Part shown: positions 9,774-20,771 of the stretch, piece after piece
Layout of the letters: every line of letters starts with the position of its first letter
Numbering within the stretch: the first letter of the stretch is position 1
Source: Bubalus kerabau
Taxonomy: Eukaryota > Chordata > Mammalia > Artiodactyla > Bovidae
Direction of reading: 5' to 3'
NCBI RefSeq assembly: GCF_029407905.1
Contig: NC_073643.1
Coordinates: forward strand, 35,870,501 to 35,934,500
Length of the DNA: 64,000 nucleotides
Program-made: the position numbers and the translations under genes
The notes under the pieces: model-generated
What the model saw: only the letters and a program-made list of their open reading frames with translations
Database searches by the model: none
Told to the model about the DNA's origin: nothing

Positions 9774-9839
9774 TCAGCTAAATCTTGTCTAAATGGTACT
9801 TGTCCTTAGTTAAATTTCCCTAAAAAACAATATTTGAAA

Positions 9840-9852
9840 AGAGCTTGCATGT
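9840..9852. repeat. Target-site duplication of the inverted BovB, 3'-side copy
   Basis: AGAGCTTGCATGT, identical to 12626-12638, so one integration event accounts for everything between them. Confidence 0.93.
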
Positions 9853-10063
9853 TCAGATCAGTTCAGTTCAGTTGCTCAGTCATGTCCGACTCTTCACGAC
9901 CCCATGAATCACAGCACGCCAGGCCTCCCTGTCCATCACCAACTCCAGGAGTTCACTCAAACTTGCTTCCATCAAGTCACTGATGCCATCCAGCCATCTC
10001 ATCCTCTGTTGTCCCCTTCTCCTCCTGCCCCCAATCCCTCCCACCATCAGAGTCTTTTCCAAT

Positions 10064-12296
10064 GAGTCAACTCTTCATATGAGGTGGCCAAAGTACTGGA
10101 GTTTCAGCTTCAGCATCATTCCTTCCCATGAACACCCAGGACTGATCTCCTTCATAATGGACTGGCTGGATCTCCTTGCAGTCCAAGGGACTCTCAAGAG
10201 TCTTCTCCAACACCACAGTTCAAAAGCATCAATTCTTCGGCGCTCAGCTTTCTTCACAGTCAAACTCTTGCATCCATACATGACCACTGGAAAAACCATA
10301 GCCTTGACTAGACACACCTTTGTTGGCAAAGTAATGTTTCTGCTTTTGAATATGCTATCTAGGTTGGTCATAACTTTCCTTCCAAGGAGTAAGCGTCTTT
10401 TAATTTCATGGCTGCAATCACCATCTTGCAGTGATTTTGGAGTCCCCAAAATAAAGTCTGACACTGTTTTCACTGTTTTCCCCATCTATTTCCCATGAAG
10501 TGATGGGACCAGATGCCATGATCTTCGTTTTCTGAATGTTGAGCTTTAAGCCAACTTTTTCACTCTCCTGTTTCACTTTCATCAAGAGGCTTTTTAGTTC
10601 CTCTTCACTTTCTGCCATAAGGGTGGTGTCATCTGCATATCTGAGGTTATTGATATTTCTCCCGGCAATCTGGACTCCAGCTTGTGCTGGAATTCCAGCT
10701 TCTTCCAGCCCAGCATTTCTCATGATGTACTCTGCATAGAAGTTAAATAAGCAGGATGACAATATACAGCCTTGACATACTCCTTTTCCTATTTGGAACC
10801 AGTCTGTTGTTCTGTGTCCAGTTCTACCTGTTGCTTCCTGACCTGCATAAAGGTTTCTCAAGAGACTGGTCTGGTGATCTGGTATTCCCATCTCTTTCAG
10901 AATTTTCCACAGTTTATTGTGATCCACACAGTCAAAGGCTTTGGCATAGTCAATAAAGCAGAAATAGATGCTTTTCTGGAACTCTCTTGCTTTTTCCATG
11001 ATCCAGCGGATGTTGGCAATTTGATCTCTGGTTCCTCTGCCTTTTCTAAAACCAGCTTGAACATCAGGAAGTTCACGGTTCACATATTGCTAAAGCCTGG
11101 CTTGGATAATTTTGAGCATTACTTTACTAGCGTGTGAGATGAGTGCAATTGTGTGGTAGTTTGAGCATTCTTTGGCATTGTCTGTCTTTGGGATTGGAAT
11201 GACAACTGACCTTTTCCAGTCCTGTGGCCACTGCTGAGTTTTCCAAATTTGCTGGCATATTGAGTGCAGCACTTTCACCGCATCATCTTTCAGGATTTGG
11301 AATAGCTCAACTGGAATGCCATCACCTCCACTAGCTTTGTTCGTAGTGATGCTTTCTAAGGCCCACTTGACTTCACATTCCAGGATGTCTGGCTCTAGGT
11401 CAGTGATCACATCATCGTGATTATCTGGGTCGTGAAGATCTTTTTTGTACAGTTCTTCTGTGTATTCTTGCCACCTCTTTTTAATATCTTTTGCTTCTGT
11501 TAGGTCCATACCATTTCTGTCCTTTATTGAGCCCTTTATTGGGCTCAATAGTTCCCTTGGTATCTCTAATTTTCTTGAAGAGATCTCTAATCTTTCCCAT
11601 TCTGTTGTTTTCCTCTATTTCTTTGCATTGATCTCTGAGGAAGGCTTTCTTATGTCTCTTTGCTAATCTTTGGAACTATGCATTCAGATGCTTATATCTT
11701 TCCTTTTCTCCTTTGCTTTTCACTTCTCTTCTTTTCACAGCTATTTGTAAGGCCTCCCCAGACAGCCGTTTTGCTTTTTTGCATTTCTTTTCCATGGGGA
11801 TGGTCTTGATCCCTGTCTCCTGTACAGTGTCACGAACCTTTGTCCATAGTTCATCAGGCACTCTATCTATCAGATCTAGGCCCTTAAATGTATTTCTCAC
11901 TTCCACTGTATAATCATAAGGGATTTGATTTAGGTCATACCTGAATGGTCTAGTGGTTTTCCCTACTTTCTTCAATTTAAGTCTGAATTTGGCAATAAGG
12001 AGTTCATGATCTGAGCCACAGTCAGACCCCAGTCTTGTTTTTGCTGACTGTATAAGGCTTCTTTATCTTTGGCTGCAAAGAATATAATCAGTCTGATTTC
12101 AGTGTGACCATCTGGTGATGTCCATGTGTAGAGTCTTCTCTTGTGTTGTTGGAAGAGGGTGTTTGCTATGACCAGTGCGTTCTCTTGGCAAAACTCTATT
12201 AGCCTTTGGCTTGCTTCATTACATATTCCAAGGCCAAATTTGCCTGTACTCCAGGTGTGTCTTGACTTCCTACTTTTGCATTCCAGTCCCCTATAA
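10064..12296 (-). pseudogene. BovB ORF2 remnant (reverse transcriptase and end of endonuclease)
   Basis: In life this ORF encodes the apurinic-like endonuclease plus reverse transcriptase that carries out target-primed reverse transcription in the nucleus. Here it is cut into several open blocks: 11676-11975 (linker; KGLDLIDRVPDELW), 11090-11548 (MDLTEAKDIKKRWQEYTEEL through VVIPIPKTDN), 10418-11083 (reverse transcriptase core; ELPDVQAGFRKGRGTRDQIA, CFIDYAKAFDCVDHNKL and the catalytic YADD box at 10628-10639) and 10075-10485 (C-terminus). Stops and frameshifts separate the blocks, and the N-terminal endonuclease lies inverted at 12296-12625. It cannot make the full enzyme. Confidence 0.93.
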
Positions 12297-12625
12297 AGTG
12301 GTCAAACAGGAGATTGCAAGAGTGAACGTCGACATTCTAGGAATCAGCAAACTAATATGGACTGGAATGGGCGAATTTAACTTAGATGACCATTATATCT
12401 GCTACTGCGGGCAGGAATCCTTTAGAAGAAATGGAGTAGCCATCATGGTCAACAAAAGAGTCCGAAATGCAGTACTTGGATGCAATCTCAAAAACGACAG
12501 AATGATGTCTGTTCATTTCCAAGGCAAACCATTGAATATCACAGTAATTTTAAGTCTATGCCCCAACCAGTAGTGCTGAAGAAGCTGAAGTTGAATGGTT
12601 CTATGAAGACCTACAAGACCTTTTT
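12296..12625 (+). pseudogene. Inverted BovB endonuclease segment
   Basis: On the plus strand the frame to 12573 includes KQEIARVNVDILGISKLIWT, then GVAIMVNKRVRNAVLGCNLK and a diverged FQGKPLNITVI. This is the middle of the BovB endonuclease domain (the exonuclease-endonuclease-phosphatase fold). A frameshift near 12550 then leads to KKLKLNGSMKTYKTF in another frame. The orientation is opposite to the rest of the same element. The junction with the minus-strand part shares a single A, and the far end abuts the target duplication. Confidence 0.93.
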
Positions 12626-12638
12626 AGAGCTTGCATGT
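12626..12638. repeat. Target-site duplication of the inverted BovB, 5'-side copy
   Basis: AGAGCTTGCATGT, matching 9840-9852 at all 13 positions. Its first bases (AGA) also continue the BovB sequence, a 3-nt microhomology at the internal priming point. Confidence 0.93.
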
Positions 12639-13199
12639 AGTTATTTATTTTTAGAAACCTACCCCAAGAAGGAAGGTAGAATTGGGGAAGAGAAAACAAA
12701 GATCCAAGAGTGTTTGAGCCGATCACTTCGAGGGCAGTCATAGCTCAATTCTGAATCATGATTCAGCTTCAGTGAAGCAGCCATGATTTGATTTTCTTCT
12801 TATTTAATTTAATTTTTTTCTCTTCTCTCATCTTCCCCTCTGCCTTCTATCTTTACTGAATTCTTTCCCATTCTGCCATTGTAACTATAATGACAAATGC
12901 ATACTCTAAAGTGATCAAATATCTATTATCCAGAAAAGAGTAAAAAGACCTACTTATTCTTACACCATGATTTCTAAGTCTGTGAGAACTGTGAGGGTAA
13001 ACGATTATGCATTGCTCCTTCTGTTCAATATTCAACCTATTTAGAGTACCTGAATACAGCAGATGTTCAGAAATTGTATTTTGAATGAATTAATGAATGA
13101 ATGAGGCTTTTAAGTCATTCCAAGATCACTAGAAAGTTCTCCCTCCACTTTTTTGGGTGTAGTTATAGGCAAAATTATGTAGCTAACTATGCTACAATT
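12639..13199. other. Unassigned DNA with a possible L2/MIR-like tail
   Basis: No gene is recognised. At about 13055-13112 CAGATGTTCAGAAATTGTAT followed by GAATGAATTAATGAATGAAT resembles the 3' end of an old L2 in sense orientation, but it is too short and diverged for a firm call. Confidence 0.45.
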
Positions 13200-13212
13200 T
13201 TTAAACACTCCT

Positions 13213-13487
13213 ACTGCTGCTGCTGCTAAGTCGCGTCAGTCGTGTCCGACTCTGTGCGACCCCATAGACGGCAGCCCACCAGGCTCCTCTGTCCCTGGGA
13301 TTCTCCAGGCAAGAACACTGGAATGGGTTGCCATTTCCTTCTCCAATGCATGAAAGTGAAAAGTGAAAGTGAAGTTGCTCAGTCGTGTCCGACTCCCAGT
13401 GACCTCATGGACTGTAGCCTCCCAGGCTCCTCCATCCATGGGATATCCTAGGCAAGAGTACTGGAGTGGGGTGCCATTGCCTTCTCC
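13213..13487 (-). mobile_element. BOV-A2 SINE, antisense, full length
   Basis: A GCT-repeat tail, then two BovA monomers joined by the ATGCATGAAAGTGAAAAGTG linker, ending in TTGCCTTCTCC. The duplication TTTAAACACTCCT is perfect at 13200-13212 and 13488-13500. The clean duplication and near-consensus sequence mark a fairly recent insertion. Confidence 0.97.
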
Positions 13488-13500
13488 TTTAAACACTCCT

Positions 13501-15160
13501 GTAGTTCCTAAAAACTCATTCTCGAGATTGCCTTTCTTGCTTTCATTATATGAAGTAGAGCCTTCATGATAGGTCAGCACTTCATGTACTGCCTTCTCCA
13601 AGACTCTCCAAAACCTCTCTTTTCATATCAGAGCAGAATCTATGGAAATTCCTTTGTCGCATTTGCATTGGAAGCATGTCTTAACAACCAGTGTTTCTCT
13701 CCCTATAATTCAGTCTCTATGACACAAGTTCTTCTCACCCAGGCCTATGAACAATGATCTATCCACCCAAGTTAATAATATTAAGTTAAATTTATGCAGG
13801 TAGGTTTTTATCATATTTCCCATTTGGAGCTGTGTTCTTCTTCCATAGCCTGCATGTGAACAACAGTTTTAGTTATAAATGTTTCCCAGTGAACCAGCAC
13901 TCCAGATGATAGAAATGAAATTTATTGTATTTCTTATAAAGCTCCAACATGAATCCCACCAGTCACCATGACACTCAGCTCAGAAATCTCACTTGCCTTG
14001 TGACTGGTGTTTTATCACTCCAAAGAGAAGTGGCAAACTTAAAAGTCCTCTAATCAGGTTATGTTTTTAAAAGGGTGGGCAGAGTATTGTCAAGAGTATG
14101 AGGAGCAGAGGGACCAGTTCACTCAGTAGGATATAGGAATTGTCATGTTCTACCTTGAATAATAGCAACAATAATCAACACTGTTTTTAGAAAGGAAAAG
14201 GGGGCAGCAGAAAGCATGTTCTGTATTTAAAATGCCTTTCAAATCTATCATCTTTTTGATACCTCATCTTTTTCTTCCTAATGGCATATGATCATCTGGT
14301 TCATGTCAAATGAATTATTTGAAATAGAAAATTTATTTCATATATATCACAGTTGCTCACAGATAAAATGAAAGTGCCAGTTTTCTGGTCTGTGGAATAT
14401 TAATTCTGTCCTTCTCTTTAACACACACACACACACTCCCTCACTAATTCACACCCACATAAACTACATTGCTTGCCATTTGTAATATTTGTATGACAGT
14501 CTACCTTGGAAAGCATTTCCATCAGCCTGCTACATCTCATTTTGTCCCCACTGCCTATCGGTAGGTCATTCTTGTACCCATTTTCAACCAAGGAAGCAGA
14601 TGTCCCGAGAGATTCAGTGACTCAAACACACAGTGTCTTACTTTTGAACTTGATCTTCTTCTCCTGCACTTGTGGGGATAATAAGATCAGCTATAGCAAG
14701 TGCTTATTTTGAGGATTGCCTATGGCAGCACACATGGGCAGCGGAGTGCAAGGTCTGGTACCTACTCAAAGCTAAGAAGACAGTAGCCCAACATACAAAT
14801 GTCCTGAAGGAAAAATATACCAGACCAGATACCTTTGTTTGCCCTTTTCCCCAGTCTAGTGTAGTAGATCTATATCCCTGGGCACATTTCTCAAAAGATT
14901 GTTTGTCTTAGCCTTAAAATGATGCTGCTTTCCAAAATGATATGCATATTATACTTTACCACAGGATTTGTGTGTCAATACGCTCCGTAAAAAGACAAGT
15001 TGCCTACCTCCAATTCCTAGCATAGAAATCTGTATTAAAAGTATAATACTGTGCAGACTTTAATAAACCTCATAATATTTTTTTGATTATTATGCCTCAG
15101 CTTAAAATTCTGACATTTGAACTTTATACTTCATTTGTGTCAAAGAATGGTTCATAATAC
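13501..15160. other. Unassigned DNA with a short CA repeat
   Basis: I see no convincing gene or recent repeat. A dinucleotide repeat of about 8-9 AC units lies at 14420-14436. A segment near 14570-14640 (CCATTTTCAACCAAGGAAGC, ATTCAGTGACTCAAACACAC) faintly resembles antisense MIR. The open frames around 14506-14911 have no recognisable motifs. Confidence 0.5.
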
Positions 15161-16330
15161 CTGTCTTAAGCCTGGTTACTCAAGAAGCAGACTCTGAAAT
15201 AGAGACAAGCGTGCGGGAAGCTTATTGGAGAGGTTCCCTGGGCTCAACATCTGTGAGGCTGTTGGGAAGCAGGGTTGATAAAGGAGAGGATGCTGCAGCT
15301 GCAACAGAACCTCAGCCAGAAGCCAGAGTGCCCATTCACAATTGACCAACCTAGGCCTTTCCATGGATCAGCAACCAGTTGTCGCCTGCAGGCCTTCTCT
15401 GATGAAGGGCAGGACCCAGGGTGCAACTCAGCTGAGACCCATCATCCACCAACACTCCAGCAACTGAGAATGAGAACTGAGGGCAGGCCTGAACAGGGTG
15501 TTCAACACACCACAGCACTCCTCGCAAAACAGCATCCACTACAGTTCCCTCCCTGTCCCTCTCTTGTGTGCGTCTGTGTTCCTGATGCTTTTGTTATTAT
15601 TGGAGTACAATTTCTTAACAATGCTGTGTTAGTTTCTACTGTATACCAAGATGAATCAGCTATATATGACAGGCATGATTCCTACTGAATGCTTTTCTTT
15701 TGTATTTGTCATTGTGATTCTAGTATCATTTCTTTTGTCTCTACCTTTAAAGATACTAAGGAGTTTTAAAAAGCACCTAGCTGGACCAATTTCCATTATG
15801 GTAATAATTTGGGTGAGGCCAAGGATCGTGGCAGGAAACAAATGGCACACTCAAATGGGCTTAACCAAGAAGAGATTAATGAAGGGACTATTTAGAAATG
15901 TGTGGGCAAAGTTAAGGGCGACTAACAATGAGTGATGACACCGTCATTTGGGCAACAGTGGAAATCTGTCACAGTCCCTAAGCTTGAAGGGCAAGGAGAG
16001 GGAGAGATCAAGGGAAGTGGAGAGAGTAAAGTCTGACAAGAGCCAGGCCCTTTGGAGGAGGAACACAACCACTAACAGTCTAGAAGGAGAGGTCAGTAAA
16101 TGCCTTAACCTCACTCCTCTGCCATCCTTTGATCACCTCCTGATGACACCCATCAGTTCAACACAGACAGAATACAGTGGGTGAGGGAACCTGTGGATCA
16201 AGTCTGGGTAGGTCAGCCTCCTGGGTACATGGAAAGATAGAGGAGATCTGGAGTAGCAAGTCAAAGGTCTCCCTTTATGGCCTTGTGCCATTTCCAGTGC
16301 TCTTCAAGTTTTCAACATCCATGTCAATTT
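15161..16330. other. Probable ancient interspersed repeats, family unresolved
   Basis: 15165-15420 (AAGAAGCAGACTCTGAAATA, GGGAAGCTTATTGGAGAGGT) and 15815-16130 (ATGGCACACTCAAATGGGCT, AATGAAGGGACTATTTAGAA) have the feel of old mammalian dispersed repeats, but I cannot name the families. The frame at 15275-15688 is not supported as a gene. Confidence 0.4.
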
Positions 16331-16970
16331 CTGAAGCCTTTTTCTATGCCAACTCTCGTACATGTCATCCTTAATTGCTTCCATTCTTGACTCCTACAAA
16401 CCCTTTTCCACCTAGTAAGCAGAATGTTATTTTTAAAGCACATTTCTTTTCTTGCTGCGTGTGTCTATCCACCACTCTTAAAACCAAAGGCCAGTCATTT
16501 AGCATTACCCAGAAGATTCTTGATCTGATCATATGTACACCTGCCCCGGTCTCATGCTGTGCCAGCCATCCCCCTGTGCACATCTTTCAGGTCCTTGAAT
16601 AATCCATCCCCTCTTCACCTCACCCCCTCCTGTTCCCTCTCCCTAGACCACACTAGCCTCGTTAACCTCTCCTGATCTTTATGTCTCATTTTGAAGATCT
16701 ACGTCTCCTTAAAGACTTCTCTGATCCTTCCTCTTCTACTCCAAAATACTGCAGAATACCATAGCAAATGCCTTTATAGCACTCTGCATTATTCCTCTTA
16801 GCACTTTTCTAAATTGTCAATTTTATAGACCTGTTTACTGTCAATTTTGTTTAGACTGTACATTCTCGGAGGGCAGAATCTAGCACAGTATCATCTGGCA
16901 TGTAGGAATTCAGGAAGTATTTATTGAATTTATCCATGAATGAATATCTGAATGAATGAGTGAATTGGAC
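16331..16970 (+). repeat. L2 LINE 3' part, sense
   Basis: Diverged L2 order is visible: CCACTCTTAAAACCAAAGGC, a CTTGATCTGATCATATG segment, CCACACTAGCCTCGTTAACC, GACTGTACATTCTCGGAGGG, and a final AAGTATTTATTGAATTT followed by GAATGAATGAGTGAATT. The tail shows sense orientation. No reading frame survives. Confidence 0.75.
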
Positions 16971-17370
16971 TGTATGGGAAACATAACAAAGTATATACCT
17001 CATACCTGCTTAAAGAGATAGATGTTAAAAACAAAAGTCACTGCAAATCACAGGCTTGGTACTTCCAAAAAGTGACATGAGTCTAATGTTGCTGGAACTT
17101 TCTGTGTTTTAACTGAACTCAACTATTACTTTGATCTAATGTAAAATCTTGCAATTTTCAAATGTTAGTCACTCATTTCAACTTATTTGAAAATACTGTG
17201 CAGTCCAAGGAAAATACTGTGTTTTAATTCTTGGTATACTCAGCTTCAACAAAGGTAAAATTTTACATCAGAGTTCCTTTGTTTAGCCTGTGATCCAAGA
17301 TGTTTTATTCTAATATTATTAATTAAGATATTATTAATGTCTGAGTTTAACATATTTATTTGTAATCAAT
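16971..17370. other. Unassigned DNA
   Basis: No family is recognised. GGAAAATACTGTG occurs twice with only minor spacing (about 17185-17222), a tiny direct repeat of no clear significance. Confidence 0.5.
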
Positions 17371-17381
17371 TAATGGTCTAC

Positions 17382-17384
17382 TCA

Positions 17385-17417
<33 letters not shown>

Positions 17418-17677
17418 AAGTCACTTCAGTAGTGTCCGACTCTGTGTGACCTCACAGATGGCAGCCCACTAGGCTCCTTTGTCCCTGGGATTCTCCAGGC
17501 AAGAACACTGGAGTGGGTTGTCATTGCCTTCTCCAATGCATGAAAGTGAAAAGTGAAAGTAAAGTTGCTCAGTCGTACCCGACTCTTAGCGACCCCATGG
17601 ACTGCAGCCTACCAGGCTCCTCCATCCATGGGATTTTCCAGGCAAGAGTACTGGAGTGGGTTGCAATTGCCTTCTCC
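17382..17677 (-). mobile_element. BOV-A2 SINE, antisense, full length
   Basis: Two BovA monomers in antisense with the TGCATGAAAGTGAAAAGTGA linker and a long GCT tail. The duplication TAATGGTCTAC is perfect at 17371-17381 and 17678-17688. Confidence 0.97.
17385..17417. repeat. Trinucleotide microsatellite (GCT)11
   Basis: Eleven uninterrupted GCT units form the 3' tail of the BOV-A2 element. Other BOV-A2 tails in this window have only about four or five units, so this one has expanded. Confidence 0.95.
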
Positions 17678-17688
17678 TAATGGTCTAC

Positions 17689-18794
17689 CCTAGAGCCCTA
17701 GCTTTCACTTAATCATTAAGTGAAGGGAACAATTTAAAGGAACATCAAGTAGAATACAAGATCTATTGAGCAGCCAAACATCTCCTACTAAAAATATGAA
17801 TTTGTAAACATTGGCTCATCTTACCTTTTCAATGATTAGTTACAGAAAATGCATTAATTAAAATGAGTAGTGTTATTTTTTTAATGGCAAATGATTTCTT
17901 CATGAACATAAAATTTTGCTTGAAGACAACTTACACCAAGAGAAAACATATTTCTGTGGAATTCATCATTTATTTCAAGCTCTGTTTCTATTTTGGCCAC
18001 TCAGTACGCAGTTACTAAAAAATGCTACATAACAGAAGCGCTGAAGACAAGAAATGGAGGGAAAATTGAGAGAAGAATATACCATGGAACAAATAAGGCT
18101 ACCATGGAAACTCTCTCAACAGTATACAGTATACTTTCAGAAACATTGCACATATTTTTAATATCCTCCTGAAAAGGGATAGATTTGAGCTCTTTACTCA
18201 ATCCATTGTGTTTTCTGTTAGGAATGAGAATATTCTCACCATACGAAACCACATTTTTCTGAAGCGACATGCAGAACTTAGGCCTCTTTTTGCCTTTGTG
18301 TTTTCAAAAGCTGCATATTATTTCCCCCCATTCTGCTGCTACTTAGAATGAAGAAATGTATTTCAACTGGTAATGTCAAATGCTATAGACCTCAAATGTA
18401 TTTCATCCAGGATTAGGTGTCCTGGTGTCTTTCAAGCTCCTCCCCTTGGAAAGGCTGTGTGGCTTGTCACCAGTGATGTTTTCCAAGGGAAGAGGTAACA
18501 AGGTGTAACAAGGTCACAGATCCCAAGGCATATGTTTTCCAGCCATCTTGCTAGTATAGGCTATAAACCTGAAACCACCTAGTAATTAGATCACCTCTGA
18601 ACTGAGACATCCTGACTGTACTACATGTCATCTTGAGGAATTACTTACAAAACCTCATTCCTTTCTGCAAATGCTAAGTTTCGCCATGAAGCTGAAAGTG
18701 AACTGTCTGTTCAAACTTGGAAGCAAATTTTGAGGGGAAATTATTTTATTTTCTCTTTCATAGGAAATGTCATTACCAAGAAGATTTTTATATG
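17689..18794. other. Unassigned DNA
   Basis: I recognise no repeat or gene. TAACAAGGTG is nearly doubled at about 18494-18513, a minor tandem feature. Confidence 0.5.
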
Positions 18795-19013
18795 CAGACT
18801 TCCCTGTAGCTCAGACTGTAAAGAAATCTGCCTGCAATGCAGGAGACCTGGGTTCTGTCCCGTGGTCAGGAAGATCTCCTGGAGAAGGGAATGGCAACAC
18901 ACTCCAGTTTTCTTTCTTGGAGAATTCCCCTGGACAGAGGAGCCTGGTAGGCTACACTCCATGGGATCGCAAAGAGTTGGACACGACTGAGTGACTCAGC
19001 ACAGCACAGCACA
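18795..19013 (+). mobile_element. Bov-tA SINE, sense
   Basis: ACTTCCCTGTAGCTCAGACT head, CCTGCAATGCAGGAGACCTG box-B region, BovA body (CCTGGACAGAGGAGCCTGGT, GAGTTGGACACGACTGAGTG) and a CAGCACAGCACAGCACA tail. No clear target duplication is seen. Confidence 0.94.
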
Positions 19014-19662
19014 TAATAGTTTCAGGGACTCCTTCAAGTTGTAATTTACAGTCCTAAACCCTTTGGTGTTTGTCACTTGATGTAGATTCCCACTTGGTAA
19101 GTGGACAGGTTTTTTTCATTTCAAATAAACAGGTTTATTACATTTTGAGTAAGGTAAATGGTGTTTGTGAATCAGTAATTTTAAACTTTATTGTGATAAT
19201 CTGTAGAGTATTCACTGAAGATGGGTGAGGAACGTGAGATGAAAAAAGAATTGCTAACATAAAACCTTCTTATTGACACTATTATTCATATTTCAATGTT
19301 AGGGAAAGCCCCAGATTAATTTGTTTGATACTTTACCAGAATCTTCTACCACTTGTTGTTAGAACAACAACAAATGCATGGGAAACCATAAAATCTTCAG
19401 GAATTTCCACTTCTATGTCTCATTAAAAAGTGTTTATTTCCATAAAAAACATATAGTACTATATTTCATTCACCAGTAAAGAAGCAAATTAATACCAATA
19501 ACTAGAATAAGTGCATTTAAGAGTGACATACCATCTGCCTTTTCTTACTTAAAAACAATTACTCTGATGAGAAAAATCTAACATTAGAAATAAAATAATT
19601 TAACCGGAGTTAATTACTAGCAACATTGATATATAGTATGCTACAGTATGGTCTCATATCTA
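19014..19662. other. Unassigned AT-rich DNA
   Basis: No family or coding signal is recognised. It borders the coding-like relic on its downstream (minus-strand) side. Confidence 0.5.
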
Positions 19663-20235
19663 CTAAAAGACATTGATAGTTTCCATATCCTCTTCAGTAA
19701 AATACAAAATTCTCTCAAAATCAGTAATTTTTAGTGGCTGATTGAGGTTTCTCAACAGGTTGTTCATTACGCTTCCAGAAGATTGTTCCTTTTTTCTATT
19801 GCCTCTCCATTGTCTTCTTGGTGACAGATGGGATCGGATGGCATTCCCCTGACTCTGTTTCTGGAAGTTTCATTTCCTTTAATGTCAATGCCCTGGGCTG
19901 TTGTTTCTCCCCATTGTCCTACCCCCTTTCCACTTTGGAACACATTATCTCCTGAAGTATGGTGGTTTTGTTGCCTCCTCAGAATGTAGAGTTTCTCTGG
20001 TCTGTTGCCCTTCTTTGTAATCACCAATCTATCTCCTTTTGCCATTTCATATTTGCTCTGTGTCCCCCTACTCCATAGGAAGAGATTGGCATTAATATCA
20101 GTCATGGGTCACAGAATTTGAAATCCTTCCTGTATCTCAGAGCATTTGAAAATTGTATATAAAATACCATTTGAGTAGTAAAGATGTAGCCTGCTTCCAT
20201 ACTTCTGCAAGTGCAAGGAAATTGAAAATAAAAAG
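19663..20235 (-). pseudogene. Unidentified coding-like relic
   Basis: On the minus strand a pyrimidine-rich tract ending in TTGCACTTGCAG (before 20203) looks like a splice acceptor. After it one frame stays open from AAGTATGGA to 19767 except for a single TGA at 20109-20111, about 145 codons. Visible segments include LHLYYSNGILYTIFKC, SEIQEGFQIL, then beyond the stop INANLFLWSRGTQSKYEMAK, GDRLVITKKGNRPEKLYILR and a glycine/glutamine-rich part. Another frame takes over near 19853 (SVMNNLLRNLNQPLKITDFE, then RILYFTEEDMETINVF) to a stop at 19663-19665, which suggests a frameshift. I do not recognise the family. A chance frame is possible, but composition and continuity favour a decayed gene or retrocopy. 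Part of the 5' end is duplicated at 20772-20906. Confidence 0.4.
20117..20235 (-). repeat. Duplicated segment, copy 1 (119 bp)
   Basis: It matches 20772-20906 at roughly 95% of aligned positions (shared TTTGAAATCCTTCCTGTATC at one end and GGAAATTGAAAATAAAAAG at the other). It lacks 16 bp that the other copy has after GATGTAG. It contains the acceptor-like site and first codons of the relic. Confidence 0.9.
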
Positions 20236-20771
20236 AATCTCCCAATTGTGTAGTGTATAAGAAAGTAACACTTCTTTTCTGAGGTTAATGCAGTTGAATG
20301 CATACCTTCAATTGCTCAGATGAAATTTGTCAGTAAATATGAATACAAAAGCAGTCATGTGTCACCTTCTTTTTCAACCTTTTCTATATTAAGAGGTGAA
20401 TATGGAATAGGCGTTAGATTCCAGAAACTATATTTCTAGAAACTACAGAGGAGAAATTGGAATATTAGGAAAGTTATTCAGTAGTTTCTTCCTAACAATC
20501 ATGATTAACTTCCCAGTTCATCAGAGAGTAATTTGAAACCCTGACCCAGGTTACATCATGTTTTGGTTATAGAGACATCATCAGTATTTCATATGCATTA
20601 ATTTTTGATCATATTATCTTTTTCTATTTATTCAAATTACTATTGACCTGAGTATTTTTATTGGTTTCAAGAGTTGATTCTCAAAAATTCTGTCAAATAT
20701 CTGCTGAATGAAGGAGGAATGGCTGAAAGACTTCTTTTTGGTGATAAAAAAATGTACTAAAGTTAAAGAGA
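20236..20771. other. Spacer between duplicated segments
   Basis: 536 bp with no recognised repeat. ATATTTCTAGAAACTA and nearby text suggest nothing specific. On the minus strand the frame entering from copy 2 continues about 37 codons into this spacer before a stop. Confidence 0.5.

Larger units (their letters stand above)
9853..12625 (-). mobile_element. BovB LINE with inverted 5' end, about 2.8 kb
   Basis: 9853-12296 is BovB on the minus strand: 3' end, ORF2 C-terminus, reverse transcriptase, linker and the C-terminal part of the endonuclease. At about 12296 the orientation flips: 12296-12625 reads the upstream endonuclease region on the plus strand, ending in CTACAAGACCTTTTT. The whole unit is flanked by a perfect 13-bp duplication, AGAGCTTGCATGT, at 9840-9852 and 12626-12638. 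Relative to the remembered consensus about 30 bp is missing at the inversion point. This is the structure expected of twin priming in a single insertion. Confidence 0.95.

Noticed and set aside
8963..9780. TCAGCTA pair as a firm target duplication of the first BovB
   Set aside because: It is only 7 bp and one base may belong to the element, so it was left as a possibility.
10536..11137. Plus-strand frames of up to 121 codons opposite the BovB reverse transcriptase
   Set aside because: They are the antisense of ORF2; the minus-strand translation is the one that shows YADD and other family motifs.
15275..15688. 137-codon open frame on the plus strand
   Set aside because: It overlaps open frames on the other strand, has no recognisable motif and lies in probable ancient repeat sequence.
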